Positions 24,458 to 31,677 of a stretch of 64,000 bases of DNA are shown piece by piece. Position numbers and translations under genes: made by a program. Under the pieces are notes generated by a model. The model searched no databases and was not told the DNA's origin. It saw only the letters and a list, made by a program, of their open reading frames with translations. Each line of letters opens with the position of its first letter. Within the stretch, counting starts at the first letter, position 1. Source of the stretch: Streptomyces asiaticus (lineage in GTDB: Bacteria; Actinomycetota; Actinomycetes; Streptomycetales; Streptomycetaceae); contig NZ_JAGSHX010000001.1 in assembly GCF_018138715.1 (NCBI RefSeq), positions 868,001 through 932,000 on the forward strand, written 5' to 3'.

Positions 24458-25240
24458 TCAAACCACGGGCGAGGCGCCGCCGTCCATATTGATCGCCGTC
24501 CCGGCGGTGAAGCCCGCATGATCCGAGCACAGGAAGCAGGCCATGGCGGCGAACTCCTCGGCCTTGCCCATGCGGCCGACCGGGATATTGGCGCCGGCCT
24601 TGGCAACATAGTCCTCGAATGAGACGTTCGTGTCCTCGGCCCTGTAACGACGCGCGATCTGATCCGACACGATCTGGCCGACAAGCATGCCGTTGACCAG
24701 GATGCCATGCGGGGCGCCCTCACTGGCGAAGACCTTCATCAGCGCCATGCCGGCCGCACGCGACACCACCGTGGGGGCACCATTGGCCTGTGGTGTCTTG
24801 GCCCCGGTGTTGAGCACGTTGATGATCCGGCCCCATTTGCGTTGCTTCATGCCCGGCCAGACAAGCCGGGTAAGGCGGATCGCCGCGAAAAGCTTCAGAT
24901 CCAGGTCTTCCTGCCAGATGTCATCGGTAATCTGGTCCGACGGCATGGACCGGGTCTGGCCAGCATTGTTGATCAGGATATCGACCTGTCCGAACGCGCC
25001 GACGACCGCATCATAGGCTTTCTGGATGTCGGCGGCCTTGGAAACGTCACAGCTGAAGGATTTGACCCGTCCCTGGGCACCGGCCGATGCAACAGCCTTG
25101 GCTTCGGCCAGCGTATCGGGATTGCGGGCCAGCATCGCCACATTGGCGCCGGAGGCAGCAAATTCCTTGGCCATCGCGAGCCCAAGACCCTTGCTGGCAC
25201 CTGTGATGATGGCGCTGCGGCCGTCCAGACGGACTTCCAT
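24458..25240 (-). CDS. SDR-family protein with foreign codon usage and no catalytic Tyr/Lys
   Basis: 260 residues. The Rossmann loop TGASKGLG (13-20), DILINNAGQ and the C-terminal GTAINMDGGASPVV are typical SDR. The usual catalytic Ser-Tyr-x-x-x-Lys set is not visible: the serine strand reads GRIINVLNTGAK and the Tyr/Lys helix reads PTVVSRAAGMALMK. Codons such as GAA, GCT, GTT, GCA, AAT, GAT, CTT and TTT are frequent, unlike all neighbours, and resemble a proteobacterial donor. The start ATG has a strong GGGAGG. It lies beside an IS1380 scrap, consistent with acquisition by transfer. It may bind NAD(P) without classical SDR chemistry; whether it serves the cluster is unknown. Confidence 0.8.
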   Translation of the reverse strand: MEVRLDGRSAIITGASKGLGLAMAKEFAASGANVAMLARNPDTLAEAKAVASAGAQGRVKSFSCDVSKAADIQKAYDAVVGAFGQVDILINNAGQTRSMPSDQITDDIWQEDLDLKLFAAIRLTRLVWPGMKQRKWGRIINVLNTGAKTPQANGAPTVVSRAAGMALMKVFASEGAPHGILVNGMLVGQIVSDQIARRYRAEDTNVSFEDYVAKAGANIPVGRMGKAEEFAAMACFLCSDHAGFTAGTAINMDGGASPVV

Positions 25241-25408
25241 CGGTTTCCTCCCGTGCTGTGGTGGCGTGTTCAGTGCTGGGGTAGGCAGGGAAACGCTGTC
25301 CGCCGACGACCTCGTCGTCCATGACGAGGTCGCTCGTCAACCCGCGTTCCTCGCCGGGTTGCTCGAACGCGCTGGGTGCGCAGGCGTTCTTGCAGGGCGA
25401 CGGCGTCG

Positions 25409-26374
25409 TCAACCCTTCTGGGCCACTCCGAGGGGGACAGTGTGCCGTGGCGCGTCGCAGTGGGCGGCAAGGAGGTCGTCGCCGAAGTCACCCGAATGGC
25501 GACGCCAGACGGTGTGGATGTGGTTGGCCTCGTTGAATGTGTTGTCGTACTCGATGAGCAGTTCCGGACCCTGGACGCGGTAGTAGTGGCCTTCGCCGCG
25601 ACGCAGCGAGCCCTCCCACGAGAAGTGCAGGCGTTCCTGGTCGATCTGCGCGAACTCCTTGTCAGCGAGTTCGTGCCTGAGCCGGTCGAGGTAGAGGCGG
25701 ACGATGTCGACCAGCAGCTTGCCTGCGGGCTTGCCGAGTTGCGCCGGTGTCACGCCGACCGGTTCTGATGGATTGATGCGCGGGGAGTCGCTGCTGCGGA
25801 TGTCGTGTGGCGTGAGGTCCGACACGACGGCGAGGCGGCGGGCGGTCGGGTCCATGCGGTCGAGGAGTTCGCGAGCGAGTTCTTCTTCGAGCGGCAACGG
25901 TTGGCCGACGACGCGGCCGCGGTAGGTGACGCGGGCTGGGTTCGCGCCGAGGAAGAACGGTGTCGCCGAGACGTGGCCGTCGGCGACGACGACGTTCACC
26001 GAGAGGTGGTGGCCTTCGATTCGCCATCCCCACGGTTCGTCGCCGTCCGGGGTGCCGAAGAGGATTGTCCAGTAGTCGCCGCTGTGACGGTCGCGGTGCC
26101 CGCCCTCTCGGTGGTCGAGGACGTCTTCCAACGCCATGACCGCTGCGGCCTGCGAGTAGGTGTGAGGGCTGAGCACTGTTGTGAGCATGCCGTGCACCGC
26201 TTTGCGCTGGTCGCGCCGGAGATCGCCGAGCACCAGGCCAGGTCGTGTGCCGGGTGCGTACCCCCAGCGGTGCCTGAGATCGTCATCGGTGACCGCGCGA
26301 ATCGCGTGTTCGCGTTGGTCAGCGTCCAGCAGACCGATAAACCGGCGCGTGGCGTCGGTGACGTCGTGCAGCAT
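25409..26374 (-). CDS. DUF3500 protein
   Basis: About 321 residues with the DUF3500 layout: FIGLLDADQREHA, then RKAVHGMLTTVLSPHTYSQ, then DYWTILFGTPDGDEPWGWRIEGHHLSVNV (short motifs), then FFLGANPA and a C-terminal region with LHFSWEGSLRRGEGHYYRVQGP, LLIEYDN and NHIHTVWR. The conserved His and Trp residues (EGHHLS, HIHTVWRR) suggest a metal or substrate site, but the biochemistry is unknown to me. The ATG at 26374 has GGGAG eight bases upstream. It follows, on the same strand, a broken LigAB dioxygenase, and may belong to a decaying aromatic-degradation set. Confidence 0.8.
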   Translation of the reverse strand: MLHDVTDATRRFIGLLDADQREHAIRAVTDDDLRHRWGYAPGTRPGLVLGDLRRDQRKAVHGMLTTVLSPHTYSQAAAVMALEDVLDHREGGHRDRHSGDYWTILFGTPDGDEPWGWRIEGHHLSVNVVVADGHVSATPFFLGANPARVTYRGRVVGQPLPLEEELARELLDRMDPTARRLAVVSDLTPHDIRSSDSPRINPSEPVGVTPAQLGKPAGKLLVDIVRLYLDRLRHELADKEFAQIDQERLHFSWEGSLRRGEGHYYRVQGPELLIEYDNTFNEANHIHTVWRRHSGDFGDDLLAAHCDAPRHTVPLGVAQKG

Positions 26375-26469
26375 GTTTCGAACTCCCATTCACTCGCTTC
26401 CGCGGGGGACTGCGCTCCCTGGAGGTCCGGCGAAGTCACCGCTGGTGTCGACCTCCGGTCATGACGTCG

Positions 26470-27105
26470 ACCCCTCGGCCTCACCTGTCGCAGCAGGGCT
26501 GGTGAAGCCGAGGCTCGGCGGTCTTGACGCGGGCCGCGTAAAGCTGCGGATCGAGGCCGAAGAGTCGGGCTTGGGCCAGGCGTACGAGCAGCACCGGATG
26601 CGCCCCGCGCCGGTGCAGGGCGGCCACGTCGCCCCGCGGTAGTTCGTCCACCTCTTCCGCGGACAGCGGGCGGCGGACAGCGGACAGCGGGCGGCGGGTG
26701 AGGTTCGGTCGTGGGTGCGTGGCCCTCGCCGTCCCGGTGGTCCATCGGCACGCTGGGCAGGCCGCCGGCCATCCCGGGGGCGGCGATCTACGTCAGGACC
26801 TCCCCGGCGACGGTCCGGGCCTCCTCGATCCGGCTCGCGGTGGCCGCGCCGACCAGGCTGTTCAGCCCCCCGCGGCGCTGCCGGCCGGCGACCGTACCGG
26901 CCCAGTCCGGCCGCGGAATGCCGCTTAACTCGCCGGGCAGCGTACGCGGGCCGCCGACCTCCAGTGAGAAGCTGCCGCCCAGCGAGTCCTCGACCGCGGC
27001 GTACCGCCGGGCGACGTCCGCTCCCGCCCCGGTGTCGCCCCTGACCATGGCTGGGGCGACACCGAGGTGTGCGGGACGCCGACTGCGGCCACTCCGCCAT
27101 CGGTG
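26470..27105 (-). pseudogene. LigAB-type extradiol dioxygenase, multiply broken
   Basis: Pieces in different minus frames fit a class III ring-opening dioxygenase: VAAVGVPHTSV at the start, then PAMVRGDTGAGADVARRYAAVEDSL, then IPRPDWAGTVA, then EEARTVAGEVLT followed by a TAG, then IAAPGMAGGLP with DHRDGEGHA. A LigA-like tail LSAEEVDELPRGDVAALHRRGAHP, VLLVRLAQARLFGLDPQLY (short motifs) comes last. At least two frameshifts and one nonsense codon are needed to join them. The gene would have started five bases after the Gfo/Idh stop. Confidence 0.45.
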
Positions 27106-27107
27106 AC

Positions 27108-28169
27108 TCAGCTTCCCAGCGCTGACAGGACGGGTGCCGCCACCTCGTGCCGGGCCACACGATAGATCTCCTGGAACAGGCTCAGGGTGTCCAGCCCGGC
27201 CCGGTCGTCGGCGATCATCTTGTGGCCGTCCCGCACGGCCGCCGCGAAATCCGCGATCTGCCGGCGGTGGGAGATGCCGTAGTAGCCGATCCCCGGCGGA
27301 GCCTGCTCCACCTTCGCCGAGGCGAGCTCTGCCGCCGCCGCGCGCAGCTCCTCGTTGCCCTCCGCAACGTGCAGGGTCCCGGGGTGGTCGAGGTCGAACA
27401 GGACCGACCCTCCGGTGCCGATGATCTCGACGCGGGTGCGCCAGGTGATGCTGCTGGCCACGGTGACCTGGTAGGTCACGAGTGCGCCCTGCGGGCCGCG
27501 CAGCAGAGCCGCGAGGGTGTCCTCGGTCTCCATACCGCCCCGCGGCGCGGTGTGCCCGGCGGCCGCGCCGACCACCGCGAGTCCGCCGGTCAGCCAGCGG
27601 GTCACGTCGAGCGCGTGGTAGCCCTGGTTGACCAGGGCCGACCCGCCCTCACCCGCGTAGGTGCCGCGCCAGTCACTGCCCGCGTAGTACGCGTCGTCAC
27701 GGCCGCACTGCAGGCTGACCACGCCCGAGACGAGGCTGCCCAGCAGGCCGGCCTCGATCCAGTCCCGGACGGCGGTGACGACGCGGTCGTAGCGGTGCTG
27801 GGAGACGACCGACAGCACCCGTCCGGCGCGCTCGGCGAGGGATGTCAGGGCCGTGCCGTCCTCGACGCTGAGGGCGAGCGGCTTCTCCACGAGCACGTGC
27901 TTGCCCGCTTCGAGCGCCGCCGCGACCAGCCCGTGGTGCGTGGCATGCCCGGTCGCGATGGAGACGCTGTCCACCTCAGGGTCGGCCAGCACCTCGTGCA
28001 CGTCCGTCGTGACGCGCGGCAGGCCGTGTGCACGAGCCAGCGACTCCGCGGTCGTGAGATCGCGGTCGCAGGCCCAGCGCACCTCCAGATCGGGCAGGAC
28101 GGAGAAGCCGTCGACGTGGTTGGGGGCGACACGGCCGCAGCCCACGACGGCATGGACGAGACGCTTCAT
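27108..28169 (-). CDS. Gfo/Idh/MocA-family oxidoreductase
   Basis: About 353 residues. The NAD(P) loop VVGCGRVAPNH is at residues 7-17, DSVSIATGHATHHGLV covers the cofactor domain, and HVLVEKPLAL carries the conserved Lys of the EKP motif. The C-terminal substrate domain has SALVNQGYHALDVTRWLTGG with the expected catalytic His region. Such enzymes oxidise or reduce sugar or cyclitol hydroxyls. The ATG (28169) overlaps the class IV aminotransferase stop by four bases, so the two act together. A keto-sugar or polyol that is oxidised here and aminated by the neighbour is plausible. Confidence 0.88.
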   Translation of the reverse strand: MKRLVHAVVGCGRVAPNHVDGFSVLPDLEVRWACDRDLTTAESLARAHGLPRVTTDVHEVLADPEVDSVSIATGHATHHGLVAAALEAGKHVLVEKPLALSVEDGTALTSLAERAGRVLSVVSQHRYDRVVTAVRDWIEAGLLGSLVSGVVSLQCGRDDAYYAGSDWRGTYAGEGGSALVNQGYHALDVTRWLTGGLAVVGAAAGHTAPRGGMETEDTLAALLRGPQGALVTYQVTVASSITWRTRVEIIGTGGSVLFDLDHPGTLHVAEGNEELRAAAAELASAKVEQAPPGIGYYGISHRRQIADFAAAVRDGHKMIADDRAGLDTLSLFQEIYRVARHEVAAPVLSALGS

Positions 28170-29170
28170 TTCGAACTCCCGGCATCGCTCGAACCAGTGG
28201 GGGAGAGGGACGACGGCGCGCCAGGAGCTCGGTCGAGGTGCACCGGGGTCAGCCATTCGTCGTGCTTGCCGGTCACGGCTCGCACGGTGTCGTGGTAGCA
28301 GACCTCGATCGCCTGCGTGATCTCACCCGCGGTCTTGCCGTCGCCGATCGGGAAGCCGTCCACCTCGACGGCGGGCAGCACCTCGGCCGAGGTGCCCATG
28401 AGGAAGATCTCGTCGGCGAGGTACAGCTCGGTGCGCTCCACCGGCCTGGTCTCCACGTCGAGACCCAGCTCCTCCTGGGCCAGTTGGATGAGCGTGCGTC
28501 GGGTGATGCTGTCCAGCACACCATCGGACAGGGTCGGGGTGACCAGCCGGCCGCGTTTGACCAGGGCGATGCACGACCCCGACGACTCGGTGACCTGGCC
28601 GTTGGTGTTGAGGAAGATCGGCCAGTCGGCCCCGCGTGCTCTGGCGTCGATGTTGCCCAGTCGGCCGTTGTGGTAATTGGAGAACACCTTCATCGACGCC
28701 GGTGAGGCACCGTGGTTGAACCGCGGCCACGAGCTGACCGCGAGCGTGCAGGTGTGGCCCTGGCCCAGCTTGCTCTCGAACTCCCAGGTCTCGATGGCGA
28801 TCTCGGCCAGGGTGCCGCGCGGCACCATCTGTTGGCGATGTGTTCCGGCGGCGAAGCCCCACGGGCGGATATGCAGGTCCTTGCCCGTGGTGTGCCAGGA
28901 CGCGAGAAGTTCGACCGTCGCGGTGACGAGCGCGTCCGCGTCGAACTCGGGCTCCATCCAGCTCATCCGCAGCGATTCGAGCAGCCGTTGCATGTGGTCG
29001 CGCAACCGGAAGCCGTGGAGTGTCTCCCGCGTGCTGCTCCAGTACGAGTGCACGCCTTCGAACGCGGCTGAGACCGAGGCGTGGCCCACTGAGCTGATGT
29101 GGACGGTGGCCTCCTCCCACGGCAAGAGGACGCCGTTGCGCCAGATCAGCCGCCCGTAGCCAGCAGACAT
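28166..29170 (-). CDS. Class IV (branched-chain type) aminotransferase
   Basis: About 334 residues, fold type IV PLP enzyme. The N-domain has GRLIWRNGVLLPWEEATVHIS and FEGVHSYW. The Schiff-base Lys is in SMKVFSNYHNGRL (about residue 161), followed by FLNTNGQVTESSGSCIALV, the conserved cofactor loop, and EIFLMGTSAEVLPAVEVDG. Length and motifs match BCAT/ADCL-like enzymes; the substrate cannot be read. It is first in an operon with the Gfo/Idh gene and divergent from the transketolase operon. A 16-base palindrome contains its ribosome site, and a 21-codon leader ORF lies 75 bases upstream, so post-initiation control is possible. Confidence 0.88.
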   Translation of the reverse strand: MSAGYGRLIWRNGVLLPWEEATVHISSVGHASVSAAFEGVHSYWSSTRETLHGFRLRDHMQRLLESLRMSWMEPEFDADALVTATVELLASWHTTGKDLHIRPWGFAAGTHRQQMVPRGTLAEIAIETWEFESKLGQGHTCTLAVSSWPRFNHGASPASMKVFSNYHNGRLGNIDARARGADWPIFLNTNGQVTESSGSCIALVKRGRLVTPTLSDGVLDSITRRTLIQLAQEELGLDVETRPVERTELYLADEIFLMGTSAEVLPAVEVDGFPIGDGKTAGEITQAIEVCYHDTVRAVTGKHDEWLTPVHLDRAPGAPSSLSPTGSSDAGSSK

Positions 29171-29176
29171 GAACGT

Positions 29177-29192
29177 TCCTTTCCGGAAAGGA
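29177..29192. promoter_or_regulatory. Perfect palindrome at the aminotransferase ribosome site
   Basis: TCCTTTCCGGAAAGGA, a 16-base perfect palindrome. On the minus strand its second half supplies the purine-rich ribosome site (GGAAAGGA) six bases before ATG 29170. Folding would hide the site, or a dimeric repressor could bind the DNA. Confidence 0.6.
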
Positions 29193-29245
29193 TGGGACAC
29201 TGAACGGGGATGTCTCCGCGCGCAAAGCCGTATTGGCCGGCAGGG

Positions 29246-29311
29246 TCAGCTGTCGGGGCCGGTCGAACGGAACCAGACACTCTCGTGCCACGGGCGACGC
29301 ATCGAAATCAT
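29246..29311 (-). CDS. Candidate 21-residue leader peptide
   Basis: ATG 29311 is preceded by GGGAG, a strong ribosome site, and encodes MISMRRPWHESVWFRSTGPDS before a TGA 75 bases ahead of the aminotransferase start. It contains two Trp and three Arg but no run of a single regulatory amino acid. Position and ribosome site favour a translated leader that influences the downstream palindrome or operon. No homologue is known to me. Confidence 0.45.
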   Translation of the reverse strand: MISMRRPWHESVWFRSTGPDS

Positions 29312-29446
29312 GGTGCTCCCTCGAAGTGAATTGCTGGTACGTGCAACTCGATTCGCAGCCGACCTCTGGTCATCACGGACGCCGTGGCTCCCATCACAAC
29401 ATGCCAACCAGCAGCTGTCCAAGTTTTCAAGGCGTCGACACTGCTT

Positions 29447-29490
29447 CATTTAGACGAGGCATAGGCGGGCGTTTAGGTGGCATTTAGATT
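29447..29490 (-). promoter_or_regulatory. 11-base repeat array, candidate SARP binding site
   Basis: On the minus strand CTAAAT, CTAAAC, CTATGC and CTAAAT recur at spacings of 11, 12 and 11 bases, with a partly conserved GCC after the first two units. SARP activators bind heptamer repeats one helical turn apart next to a weak -10. A possible -10 (CAGTGT) follows the last unit on the minus side. The array sits in the divergent gap and could serve both operons. Confidence 0.5.
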
Positions 29491-29907
29491 GCTGGCAACC
29501 GGGCGATCCAGGCTGATACAAATATGCGGCACGTTTCTTTCGGGTCCACCGGGAACGGCAGAGACGACCGCTCTCGACCACAGGTGGGTGTCTGCGAACA
29601 TCCAGGGCACGCTCGCGCGCAACATGTTGACCAAGGCGAGCGACCTCGTTTTGACTGTCGGTGACACCGACTGAGCAAACCATCAGCTGTCGGCTCGTCG
29701 GATTCGGAGCCGAATTCGATGGGGGATTCTTTCGCTCTGAAAGGCCGACCAGGGAGACGGGATTGTGCGCCTTCGGCGGGGCGTTGAGCAACGTCGCGGG
29801 TGAACAGGTGTTGGAGTGCCCGTCCCGAGCCCGAGTACTTACGTCCGACTGCCCGGGTGTCGAGTTCCCGGCTCATTCCAACCCCGTTCTCGCGAGGAGT
29901 GTTCCTT
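29491..29907. other. Divergent intergenic region ahead of the transketolase operon
   Basis: About 420 bases with no convincing gene. A 65-codon plus frame from GTG 29477 and a minus frame around 29500-29790 are open but lack ribosome sites and coding bias. It is somewhat AT-richer than the genes, as expected of a promoter and long leader for the operon starting at 29908. I found no clear -35/-10. Confidence 0.5.
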
Positions 29908-30687
29908 ATGTCGAACGTGGACGAACTGGCCAGGCGGGCCCGACTCCGCGTCGTCGAACTAGCGGCGCGCAAGGCCATCCACTTGGGCCCCGCGCTTTCG
30001 CTGATCGACGTGCTGGCCGCGCTCTACACCAGGATCCTGCGTCGCGACCCAGCCCGCCCCGACTGGCCGGACCGCGATCTGCTCGTCCTCAGCAAGGGCC
30101 ACGGTGCCTACGGCCTGTACGCCGTGCTCGCCGAACTGGGCGTGCTGACCACGGACCTGAACGAGCTTCCAGGGCACCCGTCGGACGGTATTCCCGGGAT
30201 CGAGGCGGCCACCGGGGCGCTGGGCCACGGCCTGTCCCTCGCAAGTGGCCTGGCGCTGGGCGCACGGCTCGCAGGCAAGGACCGCCGGGTCTACGTGATC
30301 ACGGGCGACGGCGAGCTCGACGAGGGCAGCAACTGGGAGGCGGCGCAGTTCGCCGCCCACCACCGGCTCGGCAACCTCGTGGCCGTCGTCGACCGCAACC
30401 GCCTTCAGCAGGAGGGTGACACGGAAGAGGTCTGTGCCCTGGAACCCCTGGCGGACAAGTGGCGTGCCTTCGGCTGGCGGGTCGGCGAGAGCGACGGCCA
30501 CGACATCACGGCTATCGCCGACGCGGTCACCGCGCTGGAAGCCGGTGACGGCCCGGCGGTGCTGATCGCCCACACCACCAAGGGCAGGGGAGTTCCCTTC
30601 GCCGAGGGTGATCCCGCCTGGCACATGGGAGAGCTGGACGCCGCCCAACGCCGGATCGCCGTCGCGGCGCTGACCGCGTCGGCGTGA
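29908..30687 (+). CDS. Transketolase N-terminal (TPP-binding) subunit
   Basis: 259 residues. The thiamine-diphosphate motif starts GDGELDEGSNWEAA (about 135) and ends VVDRN. LSKGHGAYGLYAVLAELG and GHPSDGIPGIEAATGALGHGLS carry the conserved His and Gly-rich residues. With the next gene it forms a two-subunit transketolase that moves a two-carbon ketol unit between sugars or onto another aldehyde. Split transketolases are typical of secondary-metabolite loci (rifamycin, avilamycin and azinomycin have such pairs), not of the pentose-phosphate pathway. The ATG follows GAGGAG. It is the first gene of a 14-gene operon. Confidence 0.92.
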   Translation: MSNVDELARRARLRVVELAARKAIHLGPALSLIDVLAALYTRILRRDPARPDWPDRDLLVLSKGHGAYGLYAVLAELGVLTTDLNELPGHPSDGIPGIEAATGALGHGLSLASGLALGARLAGKDRRVYVITGDGELDEGSNWEAAQFAAHHRLGNLVAVVDRNRLQQEGDTEEVCALEPLADKWRAFGWRVGESDGHDITAIADAVTALEAGDGPAVLIAHTTKGRGVPFAEGDPAWHMGELDAAQRRIAVAALTASA

Positions 30688-30697
30688 GGAGAGCACC

Positions 30698-31675
30698 ATG
30701 ACCACCACATCCATCCCGCCGCACCACACATCCGTCGCGCCGCAGAGCATGCGAGCCGCGCTCGCCCCGGTGCTGGCCGCCGCCGTGGACGACGACTCCA
30801 GCCTGATCGCCCTGGGTGCGGACGGACGGGCCTTGTTCAACCAGGTCCTCGAGCGGGATCCGCGTCGCTATGTGGACGCGGGCATCGCCGAGGCCAACCT
30901 GGTCGGCGTCGCCGCGGGGCTGGCCCGCGCCGGCCTGCGTCCGGTGGCCGCCGCCATGGCGCCGTTCCTGGTCCGCCGGGCGTACGAACAGATCCGGCTG
31001 GACGTGTGCGTGCCCGGCCTGCCGGTCGTGCTGCTCGGCGTGGGCGGCGGCTTCGGCTATGGCCCGCTCGGCCCCACCCACCACGCCCCGGACGACATCA
31101 CCCTGATGTCGGCCATGCCCGGCATGAGGGTGTACTGCCCGGCCGATGCCGCCGACGCCGTCTCCGTGGTGCGAACGCTGCTGGCCGACACCTCGGGGCC
31201 GGCCTACGTGCGGCTCTCCGCGCGTCCTGATCCCGTGCTGCCCACCGCGGCCTCCGAGGGTGACCCCCGCGGACCCCGGCTGCTGCGGGACGGCGACGAC
31301 GTTCTGGTCCTGGCAACCGGTCGATGCGTGGCCGAGGCGCTCGACGCCGCGGACGGGCTGGCCGCGGACGGGGTGGTGGCGGCCGTCGCCTCAGTGACCA
31401 CCCTGCGCCCCTTTCCCGCCACCGCGATCCGAGAGCTCGCCGGCCGCCGGCCGCTCGTCGTCACCGCGGCGGAATCCCTGGCGCCCGGCGGTCTCGGTCC
31501 GGCCACCGCGGAGGCACTCGGCCGCCCAGGTCCGGCGGTGATCAGCCTGCACACCGACCACCGGTACCCGCCGGTCGCCGCCCACCAGGACCTTCTCCGT
31601 TTCTACGGCGTCGACGGCCAGGGCATCCGGTCCGCCGTACTGAGCTACCGCCACCGGAAGACGAGGGAAGCGTGA
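30698..31675 (+). CDS. Transketolase C-terminal subunit
   Basis: 325 residues, holding the pyrimidine-binding and C-terminal domains. RYVDAGIAEANLVGVAAGLARAG (in short motifs) includes the catalytic Glu of the pyrimidine domain; FGYGPLGPTHHAPDDITLM and GPAYVRLSARPDP are the next conserved blocks. The C-terminal domain ends ATAEALGRPGPAVI and HTDHRYPP. It starts ten bases after the N-subunit stop, with GAGGAG in between. Acting together, the pair would supply a two-carbon-extended or -shortened sugar precursor for the cluster. Confidence 0.92.
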   Translation: MTTTSIPPHHTSVAPQSMRAALAPVLAAAVDDDSSLIALGADGRALFNQVLERDPRRYVDAGIAEANLVGVAAGLARAGLRPVAAAMAPFLVRRAYEQIRLDVCVPGLPVVLLGVGGGFGYGPLGPTHHAPDDITLMSAMPGMRVYCPADAADAVSVVRTLLADTSGPAYVRLSARPDPVLPTAASEGDPRGPRLLRDGDDVLVLATGRCVAEALDAADGLAADGVVAAVASVTTLRPFPATAIRELAGRRPLVVTAAESLAPGGLGPATAEALGRPGPAVISLHTDHRYPPVAAHQDLLRFYGVDGQGIRSAVLSYRHRKTREA

Positions 31676-31677
31676 CG

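Noticed and set aside
27147..28298. Long open frames opposite the Gfo/Idh gene (and similar ones opposite the PKS and NRPS)
   Set aside because: Antisense frames stay open in high-GC DNA; they show no domains, and the opposite strand carries clear enzymes.
29477..29674. 65-codon plus-strand ORF in the divergent gap
   Set aside because: No ribosome site, poor codon bias, and it overlaps the repeat array; treated as non-coding.
29908..31675. Pyruvate-dehydrogenase E1 alpha/beta rather than transketolase
   Set aside because: Subunit motifs (LSKGHGAYGLYAVL, GALGHGLS) are transketolase-type and no E2 or E3 gene is present.
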